A stretch of 64,000 bases of DNA from CAJQQK01 sp965224225. Its GTDB lineage: Bacteria; Pseudomonadota; Alphaproteobacteria; Rhizobiales; Hyphomicrobiaceae. Below are positions 9,247-18,297 of the stretch, one piece after another (position 1 is the stretch's first letter; every line of letters starts with the position of its first letter). Location: the NCBI GenBank assembly GCA_965224225.1, contig CBDCZF010000020.1, forward strand, positions 1 to 64,000, read 5' to 3'. The notes below the pieces were generated by a model. It did no database searches and was not told the origin of the DNA. It saw nothing but the letters and a program-made list of their open reading frames with translations. Made by a program: the position numbers and the translations under genes.

Positions 9247-10479
9247 ATGTCTCAAAAGCAATCGACGATCGAGCGGGTGCCGGTCTGGGTGATCATTCTT
9301 ACCGCCGCGACACTCGCCGGTATTGCGATGGGCCTGCGCCAGGCAATGGGCCTCTATCTGAAGCCGATCAGCGATGAGCTTGGCGTCGGTCGCGAAGCGT
9401 TTTCGATGGCGGTCGCCATCGCCAACATCATCTGGGGCGTTATGGCGCCGTTTTCGGGCGCGGTTTCTGACCGCTGGGGATCAGGCATCGTCGTTGTCAT
9501 TGGCGGACTTGCAACCTCTGCAGGGTTGTGGGTGCTGTTCAGTGCGACGTCGGAAGTGCATTTGCTGATCTCCGGTGTCCTGCTCGGCATCGGCGTTTCA
9601 GGGACGGGCATCAATGCACTGGTCGGCGCCGTCGGTCGGGCGGCGGGCCCTGAACGGCGCACGGCTGCGATCGCCAAGGTCGGCATCGGCAGTGGTATCG
9701 GCGTCTTGATCGCGATTCCCTATACGCATTTCCTAATCAGCCTGCTCGGCTGGCAGGCGAGCCTGATGGTTCTGGCGACGACGGCGCTCGTCATCCTGCC
9801 GCTTGCCTGGCCGGTGAGCGGCCGCCCGGCGCAGGTGGCGACAGCCCGCAAGCAGCAAACGCTAGGCGAAGCCCTCGGCGAGGCGTTTGCCCACCCAAGC
9901 TTCTGGCTACTCAATGCGGGCTTTTTCGTCTGTGGCTTCCACGTCGTGTTCTATGCCACGCACCTGCCGCCCTATGTCGCCGACCAGGGGCCTCGACGGC
10001 TGGGTCGCAGTCGCCGGGCTGACGGTCGTCGCATCGGCAATCTGATCGGCACCTATTTGTCGGGCTGGTGGGGACAGCGCTATTCCAAGCGCTACGGCCT
10101 CTCCCTCATTTACCTCGGTCGTGCAGTGGTCTTTATCGCGTTTCTGAATCTGCCGATCACGCCGGTGACGGTCATCGCTCTGAGTGCATTGCTCGGCATC
10201 TTCTGGCTGTCGACGATCCCGCTGACGTCAGGCCTGGTCGCCACGTTCTATGGCTCGACCTGGATGACGATGCTTTACGGCATCGTCTTTCTTTCCCACC
10301 AATTGGGCTCGTTCCTCGGCGCCTGGGCGGGAGGGCGGATCTTTGATATGGTCGGATCCTACGACGCGATGTGGGGCATATCTGTCGGCCTCGGCGTCTT
10401 TGCAGCCATCATCCATCTGCCGATCCGCGAGGCGCCTGTGCCGCGGGTTGCCCGCGAAAATCTGCTGGCGGCCGAATGA
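9247..10479 (+). CDS. Major facilitator superfamily transporter
   Basis: About 410 residues with roughly 12 hydrophobic segments, starting at ATG 9247 behind GGAGAGGAG. The loop after helix 2 contains GAVSDRWGSGIVVVIGG, the classic MFS motif A region. A short stretch around residues 248-263 (PRRLGRSRRADGRR) is basic and non-membranous; shifting frame gives LDGWVAVAGLTVV, so one base was gained near 9990 and one lost near 10031. The protein is otherwise intact. The substrate cannot be told. A small membrane-protein gene follows 1 base after the stop, suggesting cotranscription. Confidence 0.85.
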   Translation: MSQKQSTIERVPVWVIILTAATLAGIAMGLRQAMGLYLKPISDELGVGREAFSMAVAIANIIWGVMAPFSGAVSDRWGSGIVVVIGGLATSAGLWVLFSATSEVHLLISGVLLGIGVSGTGINALVGAVGRAAGPERRTAAIAKVGIGSGIGVLIAIPYTHFLISLLGWQASLMVLATTALVILPLAWPVSGRPAQVATARKQQTLGEALGEAFAHPSFWLLNAGFFVCGFHVVFYATHLPPYVADQGPRRLGRSRRADGRRIGNLIGTYLSGWWGQRYSKRYGLSLIYLGRAVVFIAFLNLPITPVTVIALSALLGIFWLSTIPLTSGLVATFYGSTWMTMLYGIVFLSHQLGSFLGAWAGGRIFDMVGSYDAMWGISVGLGVFAAIIHLPIREAPVPRVARENLLAAE

Positions 10480-10480
10480 C

Positions 10481-10651
10481 ATGAGTTACGCGAGCAACCA
10501 GGGAAGAGATGCGGCGGCCCGGCCGATCAAGCTTGCGATCGGGCTGGCCGCGACGCTGTTGGTCGTCGGTGCGATCTATCTGATGGCTGTTCGCGGACCG
10601 GCGATCCTGCTTGATCTCGCAGCCAACGCCGGCCAGTTTTTCTGCCTTTAG
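10481..10651 (+). CDS. Small single-span membrane protein
   Basis: A 56-residue protein starting MSYASNQGRDAAARPIKLAI, with one hydrophobic helix (LAIGLAATLLVVGAIYLMAV) and ending FFCL. Its ATG lies one base after the MFS stop. The pattern of a polar N-terminus, one helix, RGPAILLDLA and a C-terminal Cys is coherent, and I think similar short proteins occur in other alphaproteobacteria. Function unknown. Confidence 0.6.
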   Translation: MSYASNQGRDAAARPIKLAIGLAATLLVVGAIYLMAVRGPAILLDLAANAGQFFCL

Positions 10652-10816
10652 GCGTTGAGCGCCAGGCAACCGCATAGCCTGAACCTGCAATACCGCCTGG
10701 CTGGCCACGGCCGCTTCACGCGCCCTTCGTCAATGCATCCACACCCCCTTGGCAGCCCGGCGCGCCTCGGCTAGCAACATGATAACTGTTATTCTTCTGC
10801 GAGGGGGGACGTGCCA

Positions 10817-11661
10817 ATGACGTCAGACCGCGAGGCACAACTCGAACTTGAGGTCGATCAGGCTGCCAACGGTTCGCTGCTCGCGCGCATTGTTACCCAT
10901 CCCTGGTTCGAGCGCATCATAATCGGCGTTATCGTGCTCAACGCGGTCACGCTCGGGCTCGACACTTCGCCGAGCGTGGTGGCGGCCATTGGGCCTCTGC
11001 TGTCGTTTCTCGACACCGCGATGGTGACGATTTTCGTGTGCGAGATCGTTGCCCGCATGATCGTCTTCAAGTCGGCGTTCTGGCGTGATCCCTGGAGCCT
11101 GTTTGATTTCGCCGTCGTCGCCGTGACACTGATGCCGGCAACCGGCAATCTATCCGTACTTCGTGCCTTGCGGATCCTGCGCGCGCTCCGTCTCGTCTCC
11201 GCCGTGCCGTCCGTGCGCCGCGTCGTCTCGAGTCTGCTCGCAGCAATTCCCGGAATGGGCGCGATCGTCCTCCTCCTGCTGCTGATCAACTATGTCTTTG
11301 CCGTGCTGACGACCAAGCTTTACGGGGCGGACTTCCCCGAGTTGTTCGGCACAATTGTGCCTCCTGTTTCACGCTCTTCCAGATCATGACGCTGGAAGGC
11401 TGGACCAGCGAGGTCGTGCGGCCGATCATGGAGAAGCACCCCTGGGCATGGGCGGTGTTCGTACCCTATATCGTGATCGTCACATTCGCCGTTCTTAATT
11501 TGTTCATCGGGATTATTGTGGATGCGATGCAACAAAGAACCGAACAGGCACGTGACGAGGTGATAGATGTCAGCGCGCGTGAATATACAGATATCATAAA
11601 GGAAATCAAAGCACTGCGTTCGGAAATTAAGGGCCTGCGTGGGCGTCCCGACGACGCTTGA
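10817..11661 (+). pseudogene. Bacterial voltage-gated cation channel (NaChBac/BacNav family), one frameshift
   Basis: A six-helix single-domain channel starting at ATG 10817 after GAGGGGGGA. S4 has regularly spaced arginines (VLRALRILRALRL). S5 is rich in Leu/Ile (IPGMGAIVLLLLLINYVF), and the pore filter reads TLEGWTSE, followed by S6 (AVLNLFIGIIVDAM) and a C-terminal coiled coil (IIKEIKALRSEIKGL). One missing base near 11357 breaks the frame just before the pore helix; restoring it gives SCFTLFQIMTLEGW. Typical family filters are TLESW, so Gly at the fourth position is unusual. It would form a homotetramer in the inner membrane. Confidence 0.88.
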
Positions 11662-11781
11662 CATAAAATGCTGCACTGCGACATGTTCGTCTGCGCCCGA
11701 ATCCGGGCAATCATTCTGCGCTAAATCGGCTGGCTCGCTTGGAGCGTCGGGCGGCAGATTCACAAGCAGGGGGACAGCAGA

Positions 11782-12896
11782 ATGTTGTTTGCGGACAGAA
11801 AGAGACCGCGCCTCAATCTGGCACTGCAGGGCGGCGGCGCGCACGGTGCATTCACCTGGGGTGCACTCGAGCGATTGCTCGAGTGTGATCGGATCGAACC
11901 GGCCTGGATCAGCGGGACAAGTGCCGGCGCGGTCAACGCCGTCGCTGTGGCACACGGACTTGCCAGTGCCAGCGGCGACGCTGCGCGCGAATTGGCGGCA
12001 GCAACTCTCGAACACGTCTGGTCAGCTGTCGAGAGGTCCGGCGTCCCTGATCTCCTGAGCCTCAACCCGTTCCTGATAAGCCTTGCCCGCTCGACGCCGA
12101 TCACGAATTTGAACGGGCTGTTTTCGCCCTATAGCTTTAACCCGCTGGGTTTCGATCCACTGCGCAGTATTCTGGAAAGGCACATCGATTTTGACGCCAT
12201 TCGTGCAAATCGGGAGGTGCGTGTCCTGGTTGCGGCAACCGATGTCGCAACCGGGCGGGCGCGAATTTTTCAGGTGCGGACCTTTCCGTCGAAGCTGTTC
12301 TCGCTTCTGCATGCCTGCCGACATTGCACCATGCGGTGACCATCGACGGGCGCGCCTATTGGGACGGCGGCTTCTCAGCGAACCCGGACATGCTCCAGCT
12401 GGCCGCCGAAAGTCCCGTCGACGACACGCTGCTGGTCTTGCTCAATCCGATTTCGGCGCCGGCCACGCCGCGTTCGGCCGCCGATATCGAGGATCGCGTC
12501 AACACGATTACGTTCAACCAGCCGCTGTTGCGAGACATCGAGACGATCGTTGGCGCCCAGGATGCGCGGCTTGGCTGGCTCGCGGGCCGGCGCTCGACAC
12601 TTGGCCGGCTCAAGCATCACCGCTTTCACCTGGTAGATGCCGGCGATCACACCGGCCAGTTGGACGCTGAGAGCAAGGTGCTGCCCGATCGGGCGCAGCT
12701 GCGCCATCTGAGGGCAGCCGGTCGTCAAGAGGCAGACGCCTGGTTGACGGCCAACACCGATGCGGTCGGGAGGCGGCCGACGGTCGAACTCAGGGCACGC
12801 TTTCTGAGCGATGCGCAGTCGAGCGAAATTACCCCTGAAGTCGAGACAGACAGCGCCCGGCTCGAAGAAACCGAGCCGGTCGGGCGAGCCGCTTGA
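11782..12896 (+). pseudogene. Patatin-like phospholipase, one frameshift
   Basis: Patatin fold acyl hydrolase. It shows the oxyanion-hole motif GGGAHGAF near residue 17, the nucleophile-elbow GTSAG near residue 53, and the catalytic Asp in DGGFSANPDM. A one-base shift near 12277 separates the nucleophile half from the Asp half; the corrected join reads LSVEAVLASACLPTLHHAV. About 371 residues after repair. No signal peptide or membrane segment is evident, so a cytoplasmic or peripheral lipase is expected. The C-terminal 60 residues are acidic and of low complexity. Confidence 0.82.
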
Positions 12897-12993
12897 TTCA
12901 CGATTGGCCCGGCCAATTACCATTGCCTGCTTGCCGAACCGGATCGGTGAGGGCCAGAATAGCGCAGGCTGGCCTGGGAGCGAGGATCGAGAA

Positions 12994-14172
12994 ATGAAGG
13001 ATGCGTTGAGCGCGGCAGTTACCTTGCCGTCAGACCATGGGGCTGCGTGCCTGGCCGGGCGCGTCTGGCTGCCGGCGGCAGACGGGCCGGCCGTTGTCGC
13101 CGTGCGCGGCGGCGTTGTCGTCGACATCACGGCGCAGGCTGCAACCATGTCGGAACTGGCCGATCGCGGCGATGCTGTGGATATCATCCGTAGCACCGAA
13201 GGAACGTCGATAGGCTCGCTCGAAGACATCCTCGCCAATACGCCTGAAGCGTCGCGCGATGACACGCGGCCCTGGTTGCTGGCGCCGGTCGATCTGCAGG
13301 CGATCAAGGCGGCCGGCGTCACGTTTGCCAAATCGCTGCTCGAACGGGTGATCGAGGAACAGGCGAAGGGGGCACCGGAAAAGGCCGATGCCATTCGCCG
13401 CGAAGTCGAAGCGCTGCTCGGCGGGGATCTTGCCCGGCTCAAGCCCGGTTCAACGGAGGCACTTGCTCTCAAGCAGACACTGATCGCGCAGGATGCCTGG
13501 TCGCAGTATCTCGAGGTCGGCATCGGCGAGGATGCCGAGATCTTCACCAAGGCACAGCCGATGTCAGCCGTCGGACATGGCATGGAGGCAGGCCTGCACC
13601 CGCGCTCGACATGGAACAACCCGGAACCCGAGGTGGTTGTGGTCGTCGCCGGGGACGGGCGCATCGTTGGCGCGACGCTCGGCAATGACGTCAACCTGCG
13701 CGATTTCGAAGGCCGCTCCGCCCTGCTGCTCTCCAAGGCCAAGGACAACAACGCATCGGCGACCATCGGACCGTTCATCCGGTTCTTCGATGACGCGTTC
13801 ACGCTCGACAAGGTGCGCGGCATGGATGTCGCGCTGGCCGTTGCCGGAGATGATGGTTTCGTTCTCGAAGGCCATTCATCAATGTCCGAAATCGCCCGCG
13901 ACCCGGCCGATCTGGTCGCCGAGATGATCGGCAAGACGCATCAATATCCTGATGGCGCCGTGCTCTATCTCGGCACCATGTTCGCGCCGACCAAGGATCG
14001 CGGCGCGCCGGGCATGGGCTTCACACACAAGGTCGGTGATATCGTCACGGTCTCTACGCCGGCGCTCGGCAGCCTGTCGAACCGCATGGTGCTTTCGGAC
14101 GCGGCGAAACCCTGGCGGTTCGGCACACGGGCACTGATGGCCAATCTGGCCCAGCGCGGCCTGCTCAAATAG
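12994..14172 (+). CDS. Fumarylacetoacetate hydrolase family protein
   Basis: A 392-residue protein starting at ATG 12994. The C-terminal half has FAH-fold features: NNPEPEVVVVVAGDGRIVG, GNDVNLRDFEGRS (metal-site region), SKAKDNNASATIGPFIRFF and FTHKVGDIVTVSTPALG. The N-terminal 150 residues form the extra domain seen in long FAH members. Family enzymes hydrolyse, hydrate or decarboxylate 2-keto acids using a divalent metal. The exact substrate is not evident; long bacterial members include sugar-acid dehydratases. It is intact, unlike the genes to its left. A release-factor gene follows after 26 bases. Confidence 0.85.
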   Translation: MKDALSAAVTLPSDHGAACLAGRVWLPAADGPAVVAVRGGVVVDITAQAATMSELADRGDAVDIIRSTEGTSIGSLEDILANTPEASRDDTRPWLLAPVDLQAIKAAGVTFAKSLLERVIEEQAKGAPEKADAIRREVEALLGGDLARLKPGSTEALALKQTLIAQDAWSQYLEVGIGEDAEIFTKAQPMSAVGHGMEAGLHPRSTWNNPEPEVVVVVAGDGRIVGATLGNDVNLRDFEGRSALLLSKAKDNNASATIGPFIRFFDDAFTLDKVRGMDVALAVAGDDGFVLEGHSSMSEIARDPADLVAEMIGKTHQYPDGAVLYLGTMFAPTKDRGAPGMGFTHKVGDIVTVSTPALGSLSNRMVLSDAAKPWRFGTRALMANLAQRGLLK

Positions 14173-14198
14173 CCCGATGTCGTGCCCGGGGCACTCAG

Positions 14199-14621
14199 AT
14201 GATCCAAATCACGCCGACGATCGCGATTGACGACGATGAAATCGTCGAACAGTTCGTGCGCGCCTCGGGGCCAGGCGGACAGAACGTCAACAAGGTTGCA
14301 TCGGCCGTCGAGCTGCGCTTCAACGTCGATCGTTCGGAGAACCTGCCCGATGACGTCAAGGTGCGGCTCCGGCGGCTTGCCGGGCGCCGCCTCAATCTCG
14401 ACGGCGAGATCGTGATCAAGGCCGACCGCTTCCGCAGCCAGGAGCGCAACCGCGACGATGCCAGGCAACGATTGATCGACCTGATTGCCCGTGCCGCCGT
14501 GCGGCCCAGGCCACGCATCAAGACGCGGCCGTCCCTCGCCGCCAAGAAGCGCCGGCTCGATGCCAAGAGCCGGCGGGGCGATCTCAAGCGAACGCGCCGT
14601 TCGAAACCGGTGCTGGATTAG
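14199..14621 (+). CDS. arfB: Ribosome rescue hydrolase ArfB (YaeJ)
   Basis: A 140-residue protein with the GGQ motif in RASGPGGQNVNKVASAVELR, the catalytic loop that hydrolyses peptidyl-tRNA. The C-terminal tail is strongly basic (RPRIKTRPSLAAKKRRLDAK), as needed for ArfB to enter the empty mRNA channel of stalled ribosomes. It lacks the codon-recognition domain of RF1/RF2, and its length fits the family. Confidence 0.92.
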   Translation: MIQITPTIAIDDDEIVEQFVRASGPGGQNVNKVASAVELRFNVDRSENLPDDVKVRLRRLAGRRLNLDGEIVIKADRFRSQERNRDDARQRLIDLIARAAVRPRPRIKTRPSLAAKKRRLDAKSRRGDLKRTRRSKPVLD

Positions 14622-14634
14622 AGCGCCCGGCGCT

Positions 14635-15432
14635 CTAGGCGAACGGTTCGACGTCGACCCGGGCGATAACGCCACGCAGATCGTCGCGTGGTGCGGGGTA
14701 ATTCTCAAGCACCAGCGGATCATGCCCGGGGATGATGTGATCGTCGCTTGGAGCCAGTTTGCGCAAACGCCGGTAGCTCTCGACAAGCTCGAACAGGTTC
14801 TCGTGTGTCATGAAGAGTTCCTCGTTCAAGAAACTCTCGTAGTAATGCGCGGCATCCGAGGCAACGACAACGGTACCCCGGGCCGTGTTGACCGTCAGCG
14901 ACTGCAGGCCGCGGGCGTGCCCGGGCATCGGGTGGGCGGTAACGCCCGGCACGATCTGTTCGCAGCCGTCGTGAAAAACGACGCGATCGCCGTAGACCAG
15001 TCGCACTATGTCGAGCACATCCGGCAGATGAAACGAATGGCGCAGGCGCTTGTGCGTCATTGCCCGGCCCGTCACATAGGCCAGTTCGTTGTCCTGGATG
15101 TGAAAGCGCGCGTTTGGAAACAGCGCCAGGTTGCCGGCATGATCGTAATGCATGTGCGTGATTACGACGTCTGCGACCTCATCGGCCTCGATACCGATCA
15201 GGCGCAAACCCTCACTCGGACAGCGCAGGAACGTGCGCCCGCGCCGCTCGCCTTCCTCGCGGCCGAACCCGACATCGACCACGATCGTGTGCTCGGGCGA
15301 TCTCAGGGCCCAGACGTAATAGGCCATCGCAAGCGGCGCATCATGCGGATCGCCGCCCATGAAGGTCGTGCCCCGCGTACCCATCCGCTCACCGTACTTA
15401 ACGGCATAGATCTCGTAGACTGGATCGCTCAT
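14635..15432 (-). CDS. Metallo-beta-lactamase fold hydrolase, N-acyl homoserine lactonase-like
   Basis: 265 residues from ATG 15432 (a GTG lies 9 bases upstream). The metal motif is THMHYDHAGN (HxHxDH). Further ligands lie in MPGHARG and VVASDAAHYYESF, with the final His in IIPGHDPLVL. The order and the AAHYYE region resemble AHL lactonases of the AttM/AiiB type. It may open lactone rings, but the substrate is inferred. Convergent with arfB, 13 bases apart. Confidence 0.82.
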   Translation of the reverse strand: MSDPVYEIYAVKYGERMGTRGTTFMGGDPHDAPLAMAYYVWALRSPEHTIVVDVGFGREEGERRGRTFLRCPSEGLRLIGIEADEVADVVITHMHYDHAGNLALFPNARFHIQDNELAYVTGRAMTHKRLRHSFHLPDVLDIVRLVYGDRVVFHDGCEQIVPGVTAHPMPGHARGLQSLTVNTARGTVVVASDAAHYYESFLNEELFMTHENLFELVESYRRLRKLAPSDDHIIPGHDPLVLENYPAPRDDLRGVIARVDVEPFA

Positions 15433-15492
15433 TGCCAGCACGACGCTCTGCTTTGATCTACCGTGATGGGGCTTTGACGACGCCCGCGCAGA

Positions 15493-15825
15493 TCAGCCCG
15501 TTGCCGGCTTGTAACCTGCACCAACCGCCTTGGCCTTCGACATTGCCGCCATCGCTTCCTGGGACGTCATCAGCTTTGTCGTCGCACCGCCGGACATCGC
15601 GCCCGAGGCGCCAAGTGCCAGCGAACACGCGGCGGCGGCTTCGTCGTCGGGGCCTTCAATGATCGCTAGGACGTCATCAGAACCAAACGTGAAATAGAAC
15701 TGAAGCAGCTTGCCGCCGGCCGCCTCGACCAGCGCGCGCGCGGCAGCCTCGCGATCCTGCGGATTGTCGACCATCGCCTTCAGAGCAGCCGTCGAATAGC
15801 GTCCCTGGAATATATAGAAAGGCAT
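15493..15825 (-). CDS. GYD domain protein
   Basis: A 110-residue protein starting at ATG 15825 behind GGAGGATGTAATA. It opens MPFYIFQGRYSTAALKAMVD and continues FYFTFGSDDVLAIIEGPDDE, matching the small GYD family (ferredoxin-like, function unknown). An A/S/G-rich C-terminal half follows. A longer in-frame start at 15951 is less likely because of the strong ribosome site here. Confidence 0.75.
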   Translation of the reverse strand: MPFYIFQGRYSTAALKAMVDNPQDREAAARALVEAAGGKLLQFYFTFGSDDVLAIIEGPDDEAAAACSLALGASGAMSGGATTKLMTSQEAMAAMSKAKAVGAGYKPATG

Positions 15826-16124
15826 TATTACATCCTCCTTCACCTCGGAACGATTGTCGGGGCCTGAAATTCGCCGCGACAGGAATAGTTTGCCCGCGCG
15901 CTCGGCTGCCGCGGGGGCGCATCCGGGCGACCGCATCCTCATTGGCAGCAACTATGAACCTGCGGCACGCCAACTGCAAGTACAGCCCGCCTCATGAAGC
16001 GCGAAGCACTTTGCAATGGCAGCAAAAATCGACCAAACTCGACAATCAGGATCCGCATTGAAACAGGGAACAGCAGACGCCTTCAACACAGATTTCCAAA
16101 ACCCATAACATCGGAGGATGTGCC

Positions 16125-16955
16125 ATGACCGTAATCGCAATGACCCGTGAAATGGGCACGCTTGGCAAAGATGTCGCCATGGGACTGATCGACACCATGG
16201 GCTTGGAAATCGTCCACCACGAACTTGTCGAGCGCCACCTGGCTGAACGCATGAACCTCGGCGAAAGCGCCGTCCACCGCTTCCTCGAAGGCCGCCCCTC
16301 CCTACTCGAGCGCTGGAACATCGATAGCAACCGGTTATCGCGCTATACGGCGGAAGAAATCCTCGAAGTAGCCTCCAAGGGCAATGTCCTGATCCGCGGC
16401 TGGGGGGCGGCGCAATTGCTCAGCGACGTGCCGCACGTGATTTGCGTGCGCATCTGTGCGCCGATGGCCAACCGTATTGCCGAGATGAAGACGCGCCTTG
16501 GCGTCGATGACGAGGCTGCCGCAGAACGCGAGATCGAGCTCAACGATGATGCCCACACACGCACCACCCAGCAGCAGCTCGGCGAGGATTGGCGCAGTCC
16601 CTTCAGCTACGACATCGTACTCAACACCGGCCGCGTGCCGATCGACCAATGCATTCGCCAGATCCGTTTGCTGGCCGATTGCCCGGCTTATGAGGAAAAC
16701 GACGCCTCGCGCGCCAAATTGCGCGACAAGCTAATCGGCGCCCGGGTCGGCAACCTCGTCGATGCGGAGTGGACCGACATGCCCTACGGAAGTGGTATCA
16801 ATATCGAGGTCGAGGACGGCATCGTCACGTTGCGCGGCATTACCGCCGGTATGAGCCGCGATACCAGACCGACTATCGAAAAGATCATGGCCGTCGACGG
16901 CGTCAGGGAAGTTAAAAACGAGGTCCTCGTTGCCCGTCAGCAGTACGGCGTTTGA
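16125..16955 (+). CDS. Cytidylate kinase-like protein with C-terminal BON domain
   Basis: 276 residues. Residues 1-190 resemble the cytidylate-kinase-like family: MTVIAMTREMGTLGKDVA at the start, then VLIRGWGAAQLLSDVPHVI, VRICAPMANRIAEM and FSYDIVLNTGRVPIDQCI. The phosphate loop is not a clear GxxGxGKS, as expected for this group. Residues about 200-270 look like a BON domain (INIEVEDGIVTLRGITAG, then IEKIMAVDGVREVKNEVLV), normally a membrane- or ligand-binding module. It starts at an ATG after GGAGGATGTGCC. The role of the combination is unknown. Confidence 0.75.
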   Translation: MTVIAMTREMGTLGKDVAMGLIDTMGLEIVHHELVERHLAERMNLGESAVHRFLEGRPSLLERWNIDSNRLSRYTAEEILEVASKGNVLIRGWGAAQLLSDVPHVICVRICAPMANRIAEMKTRLGVDDEAAAEREIELNDDAHTRTTQQQLGEDWRSPFSYDIVLNTGRVPIDQCIRQIRLLADCPAYEENDASRAKLRDKLIGARVGNLVDAEWTDMPYGSGINIEVEDGIVTLRGITAGMSRDTRPTIEKIMAVDGVREVKNEVLVARQQYGV

Positions 16956-16974
16956 AGCCCACCTCACGCGCGCC

Positions 16975-17240
16975 AGGTCACAAACTCTTAAATCTTGCAT
17001 CATTGGTGTCGGTCAATTTGCTTCGCTGGCAGGAGCAAGGCTGCAGGAGATGCGGTTCATCTTCAAAGTCTTGCGACGCCGCAGCGAAGCAAATTGGCCA
17101 CATCCTGCGGACGCCGAAATGGCGCGGCGAACTGCTACGTTGCGGGATTTGCACGGGCAACCAGCCCGCCCTGCATCCCGCGCCTCGCACTTCTTGGCCA
17201 TTTCGGCGCCAATGGTGCAAGATGTATGAGTTTGTGACCT
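16975..17240. mobile_element. MITE-like element with imperfect 37-bp terminal inverted repeats
   Basis: Bases 16975-17011 pair with the reverse complement of 17204-17240 at 32 of 37 positions, both beginning AGGTCACAAACTC. Internal inverted blocks are present (AATTTGCTTCGCTG near 17015 against its complement near 17083, and a GCCGAAATGGC pair). No gene is present. The element fills the gap between the cytidylate-kinase-like gene and terC, and its right edge overlaps the terC stop codon. Confidence 0.7.
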
Positions 17241-18006
17241 AGCGCCCGAACAACATGGCGCCGCGGTGCAGGATGGCGTGATAGAGGTCCTCCGAGCAGC
17301 CGATCTGGAACGCTTCGCAGGTCACCTCATGGCTGCCGCGATAGATCATATCGGCCGCCACCCAAACGATCATCAACAGCCCGACCCATGAGATCCAGGG
17401 ATAGCGTACCAGCAGGCGGGCGATGAAGTGAGCCGCAACCGCCATCAGGACGATGGCGAGGGCAAGACCGATGATCAGCACGAGTTGGCTCTTGCCGGCG
17501 GCACCTGCAACGGCCAGCACGTTGTCGAGCGACATCGACAAGTCGGCAACTATGATCTGGCCGACCGCCGTCCAAAAACCCACTTCCGAGCCGGCCGCTG
17601 CATTGTTCGAATGGCCGCCGCCCTCGATCGCCTCGAGGGCTTCGCCATCTTCCGCGACGATCTGGCGGTACATTTTCCAACACACCCAGGCAAGCAGGAT
17701 GCCGCCGGCAAGCGTGAGGCCGACGATCGCCAGCAACTGCTGAGTGACGCCGGCAAACAGGATGCGCAGGATGACGGCGGCTGCAATGCCCCAGAAGATC
17801 ACCTTGCCGCGAATACTCGGCGCCACCTGTGATGCAGCCATGCCAACGACGATGGCATTGTCGCCGGCAAGCGTGACGTCGATGACGAAGACCTTGATGA
17901 GATCGTCGAGGTGGTCGCGCCACCAGCCGGGCGTCGATAGTCGTGAAATTTCTTCGAGCGGCAGATATCCGGCAGCCAACATGTCAGCGGAGAGAAATTC
18001 AAGCAT
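17239..18006 (-). CDS. TerC family integral membrane protein (YjbE-type)
   Basis: 255 residues with about seven hydrophobic segments. Two repeated acidic motifs lie in membrane helices: FVIDVTLAGDNAIVVGMAAS near residue 40 and VADLSMSLDNVLAVAGAAGK near residue 155. These are the paired signatures of TerC/YjbE proteins, implicated in manganese or other metal export. A loop of about 35 residues between the halves is polar. The stop codon TAG straddles the edge of the inverted-repeat element to its right on the minus strand. Confidence 0.88.
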   Translation of the reverse strand: MLEFLSADMLAAGYLPLEEISRLSTPGWWRDHLDDLIKVFVIDVTLAGDNAIVVGMAASQVAPSIRGKVIFWGIAAAVILRILFAGVTQQLLAIVGLTLAGGILLAWVCWKMYRQIVAEDGEALEAIEGGGHSNNAAAGSEVGFWTAVGQIIVADLSMSLDNVLAVAGAAGKSQLVLIIGLALAIVLMAVAAHFIARLLVRYPWISWVGLLMIVWVAADMIYRGSHEVTCEAFQIGCSEDLYHAILHRGAMLFGR

Positions 18007-18297
18007 CCGATAGTCCCGTAAGCTGCAGTTTGCTGCGCGAAGCTCGGTCAGCGATGGTTCGCGCCGGCAAGCCTTTCAGGCTCGCCACCCGCGCGGACCA
18101 CATCAGACCTACCGGCCATCAAACCTTCATTCGCTTTGGTGATTTCACGCGTGTCGCCGCCCTGAGACGCACCCGCTACCATTTAGTCGATAACGCGCTA
18201 ATATCAAACCCCGGCACCGGCCTGTCCGACCAGTGCACAGTTGAGGCGTGTAATTTCAACAACATACTGTCCTGCCGCACGGCCTTCGGACGTCGCA
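18007..18297. other. Intergenic stretch without recognisable gene
   Basis: About 290 bases between terC (leftward) and the creatininase-like remnant. No open frame has family features, and I see no strong hairpin or repeat. It presumably holds the terC promoter. Confidence 0.4.

Noticed and set aside
12375..13934. Open frame of 519 codons on the minus strand across two genes
   Set aside because: It spans the ends of the patatin and FAH genes on the opposite strand; its Ser/Arg/Ala-rich translation resembles no protein.
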